A stretch of DNA of 46,810 bases, taken from positions 1 to 46,810 of the forward strand of contig CANQKA010000006.1 of NCBI GenBank assembly GCA_947624395.1. The letters run 5' to 3'. The translations under genes were made by a program, and so were the position numbers. Under the pieces are notes generated by a model. That model was given only the letters and a program-made list of their open reading frames with translations, did no database searches and was not told the origin of the DNA. Source of the DNA: an uncultured Oscillospiraceae bacterium. GTDB lineage: Bacteria > Bacillota > Clostridia > Oscillospirales > Oscillospiraceae. This document shows, piece after piece, positions 6,674 through 16,700 of the stretch (its first letter is position 1; each line of letters opens with the position of its first letter).

Positions 6674-6702
6674 CCGTGAAGGCCACAGGGTCTTGTTTTT
6701 TT
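6665..6702 (+). terminator. terminator of the HxlR gene
   Basis: ACCCTGTG (6665-6672) pairs with CACAGGGT (6684-6691), followed by CTTG and seven T. The stop codon of the gene lies inside the hairpin. The convergent sugar kinase gene ends 12 bp further on. Confidence 0.8.
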
Positions 6703-6713
6703 GCGTCTTGCCG

Positions 6714-7670
6714 TTATTCGGCCAGCTTTTGCAGCACCTCGGCGTATTCCGGAACGCTGGATATGCCGCCGAAGCGGGTGGTGGAAAGGCCCGCGCTGGC
6801 GCAGGCAAAGCGCGCCGCGTCGGCCAGGTCCTCTTTGGTAAGGGTGCGAACGTCCCGGCCAAGCTGCAAGAGCTTCCACACCGCGCTGCCGCCGAAGATG
6901 TCGCCCGCGCCGGTGGTGTCGGCTACCTGAATGCCGGCAAGGCCGGGTACGCGGCCCTCCGCCACGGGGTTTTTGAATACGCAGCCGTCCGGGCCGCAGG
7001 TGACGAACACCAGCCCAACGCCAAATTCCTTTAAAATATGCCGTGCGCCGTCCTCCGGCGTCATGCCGAACAGAAAGTCCACTTCCTCGTCGCTGATCTT
7101 CACCACGTCCGCCTGCCCCAGGCCCCACAGCATCAGCTCCCGGGCCTCGTCCATGCTGCGCCAGAGGGGTTTGCGCAGATTGGGGTCAAAGGTGATGAGC
7201 TTGCCCTTTTTCCGGGCGTAGGCCACCGCACGGGCCGTGGCGCCACGGGCCGGTTGGTCGGTCAGGGACAAGGTGCCGAAATGAAACGCTCTGGCCTGGT
7301 CTATAAGCCCCAGGTCCAGCTCCTCAAAGCGCAGACACGTGTCCGCCCCCGGCTTTCTGGCGAAGGAAAATTCCCGGTCGCCGCTCTCGTCCAAGGTGAC
7401 GAAGGCCAGCGTCGTGAACACATCCGGGTCCGTCACGACGCCGCGGGTGTCGATACCGGACCGGGCCAGGGTCTTGCGCAGCATCATACCGAAGGCGTCA
7501 TTGCCCACTTTGCCCAGCAGCGCCGTCTTAGCGCCGAATTTCGCCAGCGCCGCCAAAAAATTCGCCGGCGCGCCGCCGGGGTGGGCCGCCATGGTGGGGT
7601 AGCCGTCGGCATCCGCGCTGAGAGTGGTGAAGTCGATGAGCAGTTCGCCAAGCGCAACAACGTCGATCAT
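6714..7670 (-). CDS. PfkB-family sugar kinase, fructokinase-like
   Basis: A 318-residue ribokinase-fold protein: VVALGELLIDF at the N-terminus, AHPGGAPANFLAALAKFG (first PfkB signature), FDPNLRKPLW in the middle and the second signature DTTGAGDIFGG with the catalytic Asp. The GELLIDF and PGGAPAN patterns fit fructokinases (ScrK-type) that make fructose 6-phosphate from fructose and ATP; substrate is inferred. Three in-frame ATGs lie at 7688, 7676 and 7670; the SD GGGGAGG is 9 bp from the ATG at 7670 but only 3 bp from 7676, so 7670 is chosen. Monocistronic, convergent with the HxlR gene and divergent from rsmA. Confidence 0.87.
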   Translation of the reverse strand: MIDVVALGELLIDFTTLSADADGYPTMAAHPGGAPANFLAALAKFGAKTALLGKVGNDAFGMMLRKTLARSGIDTRGVVTDPDVFTTLAFVTLDESGDREFSFARKPGADTCLRFEELDLGLIDQARAFHFGTLSLTDQPARGATARAVAYARKKGKLITFDPNLRKPLWRSMDEARELMLWGLGQADVVKISDEEVDFLFGMTPEDGARHILKEFGVGLVFVTCGPDGCVFKNPVAEGRVPGLAGIQVADTTGAGDIFGGSAVWKLLQLGRDVRTLTKEDLADAARFACASAGLSTTRFGGISSVPEYAEVLQKLAE

Positions 7671-7801
7671 AGTCATGTTCCTCCCCATTGTTATCCTCTG
7701 TCCGTGGGCGGTCGTTTATGCGTGGTATCAGTCCGATCACATTGTACTTCCCGAGGCAAAAAAAGTCAATCGCCGGACCTGCGGGACCGGGAATTTTGCT
7801 G

Positions 7802-7830
7802 TTGCTTTTGGCGGGGCGCGGTGGTAAAAT
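7802..7830 (+). promoter_or_regulatory. promoter of rsmA, possibly giving a leaderless mRNA
   Basis: TTGCTT at 7802-7807, a 17-bp spacer and TAAAAT at 7825-7830. Only six bases separate the -10 from the ATG at 7837, and there is no SD, so transcription could begin at or next to the start codon. Confidence 0.6.
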
Positions 7831-7836
7831 CTCCGC

Positions 7837-8700
7837 ATGGAAAAAAAGACATTGGACCTGTGCGATCTGAACGCGATGCGGCCTCTGCTGCAAAAGGCGG
7901 GGTTTCGCTTTTCCAAAGGGAAGGGCCAGAATTTCCTGACCGCCGCCTGGGTGCCGGAGCGCATCGCAGAGGCGGCAGACCTGGGTCCTGGCGACGGCGT
8001 GGTGGAGATCGGCCCCGGCGTGGGTTGTCTCACCAGGGCGCTGGCCGCCAGGGCCGCCAGGGTGCTGGCCTATGAGGTGGACACGGCCCTGAAGCCCGTG
8101 CTGTGTGAGACCGTGGGGGACCTGACCAATCTTGAGATCGTCTATGACGACGTGATGGGCCGGGACCTGCGGGCCGACTGCGGCGAGAAGCTGGCAGGGC
8201 TGCGCCTTTCCGTGTGCGCCAATCTGCCCTACAGCATCACCACCCCGGTGCTGACGAAGCTGTACCGGGCTGGGTGCTTTTCGCGTATGCTGGTGATGGT
8301 GCAAAAGGAAGTGGCCCAGCGCATGTGCGCCGGAGCGGGGGAGAAGGACTACGGGGCCTTCACTCTGCTGACCCAGTGGTACGCCCAGCCGGAGATGCTC
8401 TTCACCGTGGGGCCGGAGTGCTTTGTGCCAAGGCCAAAGGTGAAAAGCGCCGTGGTCCGCCTCACCATGCGGGATACACCGCCCGTCCAGACGGATGAGG
8501 CCGCCTTTTTCCGGGTGGTCCGGGCGGCATTTAATCAGCGGCGAAAGACACTTGCCAACGCCCTGGAGGGCGTGTGCGGCAAAGAAGCGGCGGCTGCGGC
8601 GCTGGCTTTCTGCGGGCTGGACAGCCAGGTCCGTGGCGAGGCGCTGGGCCTGGAGGACTTTGCCGCGCTTACGAATGCGTTACAAAACTCTGTGATATAG
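7837..8700 (+). CDS. rsmA: 16S rRNA adenine(1518/1519)-N6-dimethyltransferase RsmA (KsgA)
   Basis: A 287-residue KsgA/Dim1 methyltransferase, typical length. It dimethylates two adjacent adenines in the 3' hairpin of 16S rRNA late in 30S assembly. Seen: GQNFL near residue 31, SAM motif I VVEIGPGVGCLTRALA, the NLPYSITTPV catalytic motif (family N-[LI]-P-[YF]), VPRPKVKSAVVRL and FNQRRKTLANAL in the C-terminal domain. It ends 13 bp before pckG, which has its own strong SD; the two are probably co-transcribed. No SD precedes the ATG at 7837. Confidence 0.95.
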   Translation: MEKKTLDLCDLNAMRPLLQKAGFRFSKGKGQNFLTAAWVPERIAEAADLGPGDGVVEIGPGVGCLTRALAARAARVLAYEVDTALKPVLCETVGDLTNLEIVYDDVMGRDLRADCGEKLAGLRLSVCANLPYSITTPVLTKLYRAGCFSRMLVMVQKEVAQRMCAGAGEKDYGAFTLLTQWYAQPEMLFTVGPECFVPRPKVKSAVVRLTMRDTPPVQTDEAAFFRVVRAAFNQRRKTLANALEGVCGKEAAAAALAFCGLDSQVRGEALGLEDFAALTNALQNSVI

Positions 8701-8713
8701 GGAGGAATACACA

Positions 8714-10477
8714 ATGGCACTGACATCCAACAAGCATGTATTGGACTGGGTACAGCGGTGCGCAGACCTTTGCCAGCCGGACGAGATCGTCTGGCTCACC
8801 GGCAGCGAGGATGAACTGGAAGCTCTGCGGCGGCAGGCGGTGGCGGACGGCACGCTGATAAAGCTCAACGAGGAAAAGCTGCCCGGCTGCTATTATCACC
8901 ACAGCAATCCCAACGACGTGGCCCGTGTGGAGGGGCGCACGTTCATCTGCTGCGAGAAGCAGGAGGACGCCGGCCCTACCAACAACTGGATGGCCCCCGC
9001 CGAGATGAAAGAGACGCTGCGCAAGATATACAAAGGCTCCATGAAGGGCCGGAAGATGTACGTGGTGCCCTATTCCATGTCCGTGGTGGGCTCACCTTTC
9101 GCCAAGTACGGCTTTGAGCTGACCGACAGCATCTATGTGGTGCTGAATATGGCCATCATGACCCGCATGGGCAAGCAGGTCTACGACGCGCTGGGGGACA
9201 GCGCCGGCTTCATCAAGGGCCTGCATTCCTCGGCGGATATGGACCCGGACAAGCGCTACATCGCCCACTTCCCCCAGGAAAATTACATCATGACCGTCAA
9301 CTCCGCTTACGGCGGCAACGCCCTGCAGGGCAAGAAGTGCTTCGCCCTGCGTATCGCCTCCTGCCTGGGCCGGGACGAAGGGTGGCTGGCCGAGCATATG
9401 CTGATATTGGGCATCGAAAAGCCCGATGGGGAGATAACCTATGTCTGCGCCGCGTTCCCCTCCGCCTGCGGCAAGACCAATCTTGCCATGCTCATCCCGC
9501 CGGAAATTTACCGGAAGAAGGGCTGGAAGTGCTGGACCGTGGGCGACGATATCGCGTGGCTGCGGCCCGGTCCCGACGGGCGGCTGTGGGCCGTGAACCC
9601 GGAGAACGGCTTCTTCGGCGTGGCCCCCGGCACCAGCGTCAAGTCCAACCCCAACGCCTTGGAAAGCACCAGGAAGAACACCATCTTCACCAACGTGGTC
9701 CTGAAAAAGGACGGTACCGTCTGGTGGGAGGGAATGGACAAGAACCCGCCCACGGACGCGGTCAACTGGAAGGGCGAGCCCTGGGACCCCGCCGACGGCT
9801 CCAAGGGTGCGCATCCCAACTCCCGCTTCACCGCCCCGGCTGTCAACTGCCCCTGCATCAGCCCCAAGTTCAACGACCCACAGGGCGTGCCCATCTCCGC
9901 CATCATCTTCGGCGGCCGTCGGGCCAGCACCGTGCCTCTGGTGTACCAGAGCAAGAGCTGGGCCCACGGCGTATTCGTCGGCTCTGTCATGGGTTCGGAG
10001 AAAACCGCCGCCGCCGAGGGCAAGGTGGGCGAGCTGCGCCGCGACCCGATGGCCATGCTGCCCTTCTGCGGCTATCACATGGCCGACTACTGGCAGCACT
10101 GGCTGGACATGGAGTCGAAGCTCGCGAATCCGCCCAAGATTTTTAATGTGAACTGGTTCCGCACCGACGACAAGGGCAATTTCCTCTGGCCGGGCTTTGG
10201 GGAGAACCTGCGGGCCCTGGAGTGGGTGCTTGGCCGCTGCGACGGCTCCGCCCAGGCTGTGGAGACGCCCATCGGCTTTGTGCCCCGGGCAGAGGATATC
10301 AACCTGGAGGGCCAGGACGAGGTCACGCCCGAGACGCTCCAAGAGCTGCTCGCGGTGGACAAGGACCAGTGGAAGGCCGAGGTGGCCGACATCCGGACCC
10401 ACTACGCCAAGTTTGGCGACAAGCTGCCCCAGGCGCTGCGGGAGTGCCTTGCGTCGCTGGAGAGTTGGGTCGGGTGA
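8714..10477 (+). CDS. pckG: phosphoenolpyruvate carboxykinase, GTP type
   Basis: A 587-residue enzyme that interconverts oxaloacetate + GTP with phosphoenolpyruvate + GDP + CO2. It is the GTP (PckG) class, not the ATP class: NSAYGGNALQGKKCFALRIAS, the P-loop FPSACGKTNLAML (248-260), GDDIAWLR, ENGFFGVAPGTS and WWEG all match. In fermenting anaerobes it commonly runs toward oxaloacetate, fixing CO2 on the way to C4 acids, but direction is inferred. The SD GGGAGG lies before ATG 8714. Many Clostridia carry the ATP-type enzyme, so the GTP-type form is informative about lineage. Confidence 0.95.
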   Translation: MALTSNKHVLDWVQRCADLCQPDEIVWLTGSEDELEALRRQAVADGTLIKLNEEKLPGCYYHHSNPNDVARVEGRTFICCEKQEDAGPTNNWMAPAEMKETLRKIYKGSMKGRKMYVVPYSMSVVGSPFAKYGFELTDSIYVVLNMAIMTRMGKQVYDALGDSAGFIKGLHSSADMDPDKRYIAHFPQENYIMTVNSAYGGNALQGKKCFALRIASCLGRDEGWLAEHMLILGIEKPDGEITYVCAAFPSACGKTNLAMLIPPEIYRKKGWKCWTVGDDIAWLRPGPDGRLWAVNPENGFFGVAPGTSVKSNPNALESTRKNTIFTNVVLKKDGTVWWEGMDKNPPTDAVNWKGEPWDPADGSKGAHPNSRFTAPAVNCPCISPKFNDPQGVPISAIIFGGRRASTVPLVYQSKSWAHGVFVGSVMGSEKTAAAEGKVGELRRDPMAMLPFCGYHMADYWQHWLDMESKLANPPKIFNVNWFRTDDKGNFLWPGFGENLRALEWVLGRCDGSAQAVETPIGFVPRAEDINLEGQDEVTPETLQELLAVDKDQWKAEVADIRTHYAKFGDKLPQALRECLASLESWVG

Positions 10478-10504
10478 AAAATCGCAAAAATCGCAAAATT
10501 GCGA

Positions 10505-10561
10505 TTGACAATTTCCATGAGATGTGATATGTTATTTGGGCGTTCGAGAGAGCGCCCAAAT
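10505..10561 (+). promoter_or_regulatory. promoter and hairpin leader of tRNA-Leu
   Basis: TTGACA (10505-10510), a 17-bp spacer and TATGTT (10528-10533). Between promoter and tRNA is a hairpin, ATTTGGGCG against CGCCCAAAT (10534-10560), which would sit at the 5' end of the precursor RNA. Just before the promoter ATCGCAAAATTGCGAT (10490-10505) is a small palindrome. Confidence 0.75.
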
Positions 10562-10565
10562 ACTT

Positions 10566-10653
10566 GCGCGAGTGGTGGAATTGGCAGACTCGCTAGATTC
10601 AGGTTCTAGTGTCCACTCCGGACGTGCGGGTTCAACTCCCGCCTCGCGCACCA
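10566..10653 (+). tRNA. tRNA-Leu (CAG anticodon)
   Basis: Acceptor GCGCGAG (10566-10572) pairs with CTCGCGC (10643-10649), discriminator A, encoded CCA (10651-10653). The anticodon stem encloses TTCAGGT, giving CAG. A long variable arm (TGTCCACTCCGGACG) marks it as class II. The T arm contains GGTTCAACTCC. Confidence 0.95.
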
Positions 10654-10657
10654 AAAA

Positions 10658-10680
10658 CCACGGGCATTGCCCGTGGTTTT
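10658..10680. terminator. bidirectional terminator between tRNA-Leu and the giant surface-protein gene
   Basis: CCACGGGC/GCCCGTGG with a 3-nt loop, A run on the left and T run on the right, so it can end transcripts from the tRNA and from the leftward giant gene. Confidence 0.85.
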
Positions 10681-10727
10681 CCATATCCAAACAGGCGCGG
10701 CGGCACCGGATGGTGCCGCCGCTGGCA

Positions 10728-13700
10728 TTATGGGTCTTTTCTTCTTCTGCGGCGCAGCGTCACCGCCGCGAGCGCCGCCAGGGACAGGCCGAACACCGCC
10801 AGCCAGGGGAGGAGCGCCGTTTCATCCCCGGTGGGAGGCGCCGTGGGGCTGCCGCTGGGCACAGGCGACCAGAACGGTTCGGAGGTGGCGACCGGTCCGG
10901 GCGTGGCGTCAGGCTCGGGGGTGCCGAATGGCTCCGAGGACGCAACGGGAGGCTCGGTGGGCGCGGGACTGGCCGTGGCGTCCGGGATATCCGTTGGCAC
11001 AGGCGTGGCGTCCGGAACAGCCGTAGGCTCAGGCGTAGTGTCCGGGCTGTCGCTTGGCGCGGGCGTGGCGTTCGGCTCGTCGCTTGGCGCTGGTGTAGCC
11101 GTAGGCTCCGGGGTGGCGGACGGCTCAGGGGTAGCGGATGGCTGCGGCGAGGCCGTGGGCCGGACGGGTCCGGGGTCGGGAGGCGCCTGTTTATGATTGG
11201 TGAAGGCGGCGTTGGCCGTATCGCCGTTGGGAATCGTACCGCTGGTGCCGCTGCTGGTGGTCACGTAGCCGGACTCGGACGCCTGGATGACGGCGTAGGT
11301 CGTATCAGCGGGCAGGCCTTGGAAGAAGATGCTCTCGCCGCCCTTCAACTCGAAGGTCGCCTTGCCGTTTTTAAACCAGGGGGTGGACCCGCCTTCCGGG
11401 TCCTCGCTGCGGGGACCGTTGATGGGATTGGCTAAACTCACGGTGAAATTGAACTGCTTGTTCGGGTCGGCGCGGTTGCCGGTCACGGTGTTGGTGACTG
11501 TGAGACCACCGCCGTTGTAGGTGTTGGTGACCGTCACTTCCTCGGTTCCATCCGCCGGGATCGTACCTTCCTTGTTTTCGTACGCAACTGTGTACCCATC
11601 CGCGTAGCGCTCTGTGACGGTATATTTCATCTCCGCCGGCAGGCCCCTGGCCGTGCGGCTCTCGCCGCCTTTCAGCGTCACAACGGCTTTGCCGCTCTCA
11701 AAGGTCATGTCGCCGTATGTCCCGCCGAAAGTGGTATCGTGCAGTTCCACATCAATGGTGAATTCCCGCTGGGTATTGCCGCCCGTGGTGAGCACCTTCT
11801 TGACGGTCAGGTCGCCGGTATGATAGGTGTTGACAAAATTCGCCTCTGCCGTCTTTTGATCTTCGATTTTACCGGTCTTCGGCCCGTCGCCGGTATAGCT
11901 CATGCCGGGGGTATCTTCCTCGACGGTATAGGTCGTCCCGGCGGGCAGACCGTTGGCGGTGCAGCTCTCGCCACCTTTCAGGGAGAACTTCGCCACGCCG
12001 TTTTCAAACTTCATGCCGCCGTATTCGCCGTTGATGCTGTCATTGTCCAGCTTCACGGTGAAGGCAAACGCCCTGGTGGGGTCTGCCCTCGCGCCGTCAA
12101 CGACCTTGGACACGGTCAGGTTTCCGGTCTTATATCGGTTGAGGAAATTCACCGTCACCGAATTGCCATCTATGATGGTTCCCTCGGCATTGGTGCTGGT
12201 GGTGGCATAGCCGTCCGCCGGGGCCTGTACGACCGTGTACGTCCCCGCGGGAAGGTTCTCGGCTTTTATGCTCTGGTTGTTTGTCAACTTAAACGTCGCG
12301 ATGCCGTTTTCAAACTTCATCGCTCCATCCGATTTGGTGAAGGTCGTATCACTGAGGGTGACAGTATAGTTGAATTCCTGGTCGGGGCCGGTGACGGTAT
12401 TGGTGACGGTGAAGCTGCCGGGCTGATAGGTGTTGGTGAACGCGGCTTCAGCCGCGTCGCCGTGGGGGATCGTGCCGCTGGCGTCGGTGCTGGTGGTCAC
12501 GTAACCGTCCGCGCCCACATCCTCTTCCGTCACGGTGTAATGCGCCCCGGCGGGCAGTCCGGGAATTTCGATGGTGCCGCCATCCCCCAGCGGGAACGTC
12601 GCTTTGCCGCCGACAAATTCCACGGGACCCCGAGGACCATGGACCGTCTTGTCGTCCAGCGTCACGGTGAAGTTGAACTGTCTCGTTTCCTCAGTTTTAC
12701 CAGCGACGGTCTTTTTGACGATCAGGGAGCCGCCTTTATAGGTGTTGGTGACCGTGACCTCCGCAGTGCCATCCGCCGGGATTTTGTCGGCGGAAGCAAC
12801 AATAGCGGTGGTATAGCCCTCCTCTGCCTGCTCGGAAACGGTGAAGCCCGCGCCCGCGGGCAGATCATCCGCGGTGACGCTCTGATCGTGCCGCAGGGTA
12901 AAGGAGGCCAGACCGTTTGTGAACGTCATGCCGCCATAGGTACCGGTGATGCTCCCGTCAACCTGCCGGACATAGATCTTGAAATCGTGCAGCTGGTTGC
13001 CGCCCACTACTTTCTGCGTGACGGTCAGACTGCCGGTGTGATAGGTGTTGATGAATTCGGCTTTGGCCTCGCCGCCGTTGGAGATCGTGCCGCTGGTGTT
13101 GGTGCTGGTTGTCACATAGCCGCCTTTGTTCGCGTCGTCTTCCGTGACGGTATATTCCGTCCCGGTGGGCAGACTGCTGGCGGTGAGGCTCTCGCCGCCT
13201 TTCAGAGAAAACCGCGCCACGCCTTTTTCAAACTCCATGCGACCGTATGTGCCGGTGATGGTCTTATCAGACAGCGTCACGGTGAAGTGGAAATCTTTGG
13301 TCTTGTCCGCGCTTGCGCCCTCGACCAAGTTGGTGACGGTCAGCGAGCCGGTCTGCCGTTCGTTGACGAACGACGCCACCGCCCCCACGTTGGAGATCGT
13401 CTCTTCCCAGTTGGCGCCGGTGACGGTATAGCCGTCGTGGTTTGTCTCTGTGACCTTGTACGTCGCTCCCATGGGCAAGCCGGTGAGAGACACGCTCTCG
13501 CCGCTCTTCAGGGCAAACTTGGCAACGCCGTTGGCGAATTCCACGCCGCCAAAGGTGCCACTGATGGGCGTATTGTCAGCCTCCCGCAGCTCCACGGTAA
13601 AAGGGAAATCCTTGGTCGTATCGCCGCCGGGACCCGTCACGATCATCGTGACCCGCAGAGAACCGGACCGCCGGATATTGGTGAAATCCGCTTTCACGCC

Positions 13701-16700
13701 GTCTGCCGCATCCGTAATGGTCCCTGCCGCGTTGCTGGCGTAACTGTAATAATTGGCCTGCGGCTCCTCCGTGACGGTGTAGCCCACATGGATGGGCAGA
13801 CCGGGGATGGACTGGCTCTTGCCATCGGACAGATCGAAGGTGGCGACGCCGTTTGTGAATTTTACATCGCCAAAGGTATCGTTGATCTGCTCGGAGAGCG
13901 TCACGATAAAGGTGAAATCCCTGTCCGTCTCCGCGCCGGGACCCGTCACGGTGTTGGTCACCGTGAGATTGCCTGTCGCAACGGTATTTTTGACCGCCGC
14001 TGCGGCGGTCGTGTTGACTTCAACCGTGCCACTGTCACCCGTCACCTCCGCCGTAAAGCCGACGGGCGGCGTCTCGCTCACCGCGTACTCCGTACCAGCT
14101 GGCAGCGTAAAGCTGGCGGTCTGATCTTTTTTCAGCCGGAGCGTGCCGGTATATTGCCGGGTGCTGCCCGCTCGGGACAGCGTCAGGTTGTCAGGTTCAC
14201 CGCCGATGGTGTATGGGACCTTATATTCTGACATGCCGAAATACGCCGTCTCACTGCCCGTGGTGTTTGCATTCTCCGCTGGCAGGGTGAAGGTGACGGT
14301 GACGGGATAGGTCGTGTCATCCTTGGCCCAGGGGGCCGTCGCGTCACCGTCCACGCTCTTTGTCACTTCCAGCGTGCCCAGTGTATTGATGTTGGTAAAC
14401 TCTTTGTCACCCGCCTCCGTGGGCGTGACGGTCAGGGTGCCGTCTCCTTTGTTTGTAACTTCATAGGTGACCGTGTATGCGTGACCGTCATACTCTGTGT
14501 ACGACGGGCCCGTCGGCTGATCCTCCCGGACCATGACCGTGTAGGTCCCCGGCGCGGTAAATTTAATATCCCCGAAAGATATGTTGCCGTCCGCGTCGTT
14601 CGCCACAGTCGCCGGGTCCGGCAAAGTGACACCCTCGGTCTTGTCCACGGTCATGGTGAACGAAAAGTCGTCACCTTTGAGCGTCCCATTCGTCAGCTTC
14701 TTGGTCAACTGCGGCCCTGTCGTTGCCTTGGGCATCAAATCATATGTGTTGACGAACGCGGCCGTGGCCACCTTGCCGTCTTCGATGTTGCCGTTGAGCG
14801 GACTGGTGGTCGTATATCCAGTTTCTGCCGTTTCCGTGACAGTATAGCCCCCTGTGGGCAGGCCGGTGATGAGCTTTTCCTGGCCGTGAGCGAGTTCAAA
14901 GGCGGCGACGCCGGCTTTGAACGCCACATCACCGTAAGTGCCGGTTTTTTTGTCGTCCAATTCCACGGTAAAGGTAAATGGCTTGGATTTATCCGCGTAT
15001 GGGCCCTCGACCTTATTCGTGACCCGCAGGCCGCCTGTGTCCTGTCGTATCGCCATGACCTTGTTGGAGGTGAAGCTGTACGCATGGCCGTCAAAGGTCA
15101 CGGTCGCCTGGTTTTCCAGGGCCTTGCCATCAGCCCCCACGGTGGCCTCGAAGGTCAGGTTCCGGCTCTGTCCAGCGGGTATGTTATCGATGTTCCAGGT
15201 GATGGTCTTTGTACTGCCATCCACCGTCATGCCATCGGGCAATTCATCGGTCACCGTGAGCGGGCCGGTCCCGTGGGCTGTGTCCGCGTTTGTGACGGTG
15301 ACGGTATAGGTGACAACATCATTGGCTTTGACAGAGATCGGGTCCCTGGTCGCGTCGCCGCTGCCCGCCTGCTGGGTCATCGCCACGGTCACATAGGGCG
15401 TATAGACGGTGGCGCTGGCTTTGCGCCAGGTGTAATTTCTCGACGGGTTGCCGTACTGTACCTCCACGGTGTTTGTCCACGTCTTGGGCTCTGTCACCGC
15501 CGGGACCTTGACTTTATACTTTATGGTTCCCTGCTCCGCAGTATTGGCAGTTTTGAACCGGCCGATCTTCACCGTAAGTGTCTGGCCGTCGATCTGTGCC
15601 GCAACGGAGGCCAGATCGTCCGACGTCTCGACAAGCTTTCCATCCGACCCTTCCACAAGTGTCAGCCCGTCCGGGATGGTGTCCGTGACGACCAGATCTC
15701 TGACCTCGACGGTGTTGCTGGTCAAAGCGATCGTAAATTCGACCTCTTCGCCGGGGAACACAACCGACCTCTCAGCGGTCTTGCTGATTCCTGTTATATC
15801 TGCAGCATACCACCTGTTTTTGAACGCCATGTCATCAGTATTGGTACGCACGCGCAGCGCCCCGTTATCATCCGTGACCGTGAAGGTCACCGTCCGCACG
15901 GCTGTGTCGTATTCCATGGTGGGGTGGTGGTCCTCCGGCTCCACCTCCCACACGTTCACTGTATAGGTCCCCGGCTTTGTGAACGTGAGCTCGTCCGCAA
16001 AGGTCACGGCCGCCGCGCCTGCTTTCCCTTTATTCGGGTTCGTGACGGCCACGTTCGCTTTCCGATTCGTCGGCATCCGAACGCCGTCCGCAGGGACCGC
16101 CGAGGCCAGTTCCATTTGGAACTGGAAGGGCGGGACGCTGTTGTCCGTCAGACCGCCGTCCATAACTTCTTTCAGGGAAAAACCGTCGTTGTTGCTGTCG
16201 TCGGTAAAGCCTTTCGTGAACGCGGGCATAGCCGCGGTCACGGGGTTAAAGACATAGGTATTCGTCACCGTGACGGCGCTGGGGGTCTGGTAGCTGACGG
16301 CGCCGGTGATGAGACGGCCATTCAGATCGTTCGTGTATTGCCCCTTTCCGGTTAAGCCCGCGTTGATCTGCGCCAGGCTCTCGTCCACGGAATACGCCGT
16401 CCCATGGGGCAGATAGAACAGGGCCTGCTCCCCGGCTTTCAGTTCCAGTGTGCCGGTATAGTCCTGCCCGGACCTCGCGAGCGCCAGCGTACGCTCCTGG
16501 CCGAAGACGGTGTAAGAGACGGAGCTGCCGGTGAAAAAGCCGCTGGCCGCGTCCGGCAGGGTGAAGCGGACGGACAGGGGGAACGCCTCGGTGTTGCCCC
16601 GGCCCTTCACCGCCTTCGTCACCGACAGTCTGCCCAGCCGCGTGTTTGTAAAGGTCCAGGCGTCCCGGCGGGTAAAATCGATGGAGCCGGACCCGTCCCT

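Noticed and set aside
10698-10719. GGCGGCACC/GGTGCCGCC hairpin as the terminator of the giant gene
   Set aside because: It is a good stem but has no U run on the minus strand; the tRNA-Leu terminator hairpin at 10658-10680 is a better bidirectional candidate.
11192-13980. Tandem repeats in the giant gene as CRISPR or satellite DNA
   Set aside because: Units are ~310 bp and encode diverged protein modules in one frame, so they are protein domain repeats.
11739-14231. An 830-codon open frame on the + strand, and others at 14481-16355, 16404-17831, 17886-19049
   Set aside because: They are antisense to the giant surface-protein gene. High GC and Thr/Val/Gly codon use keep the opposite frames open; no start signal or recognisable domain is present.
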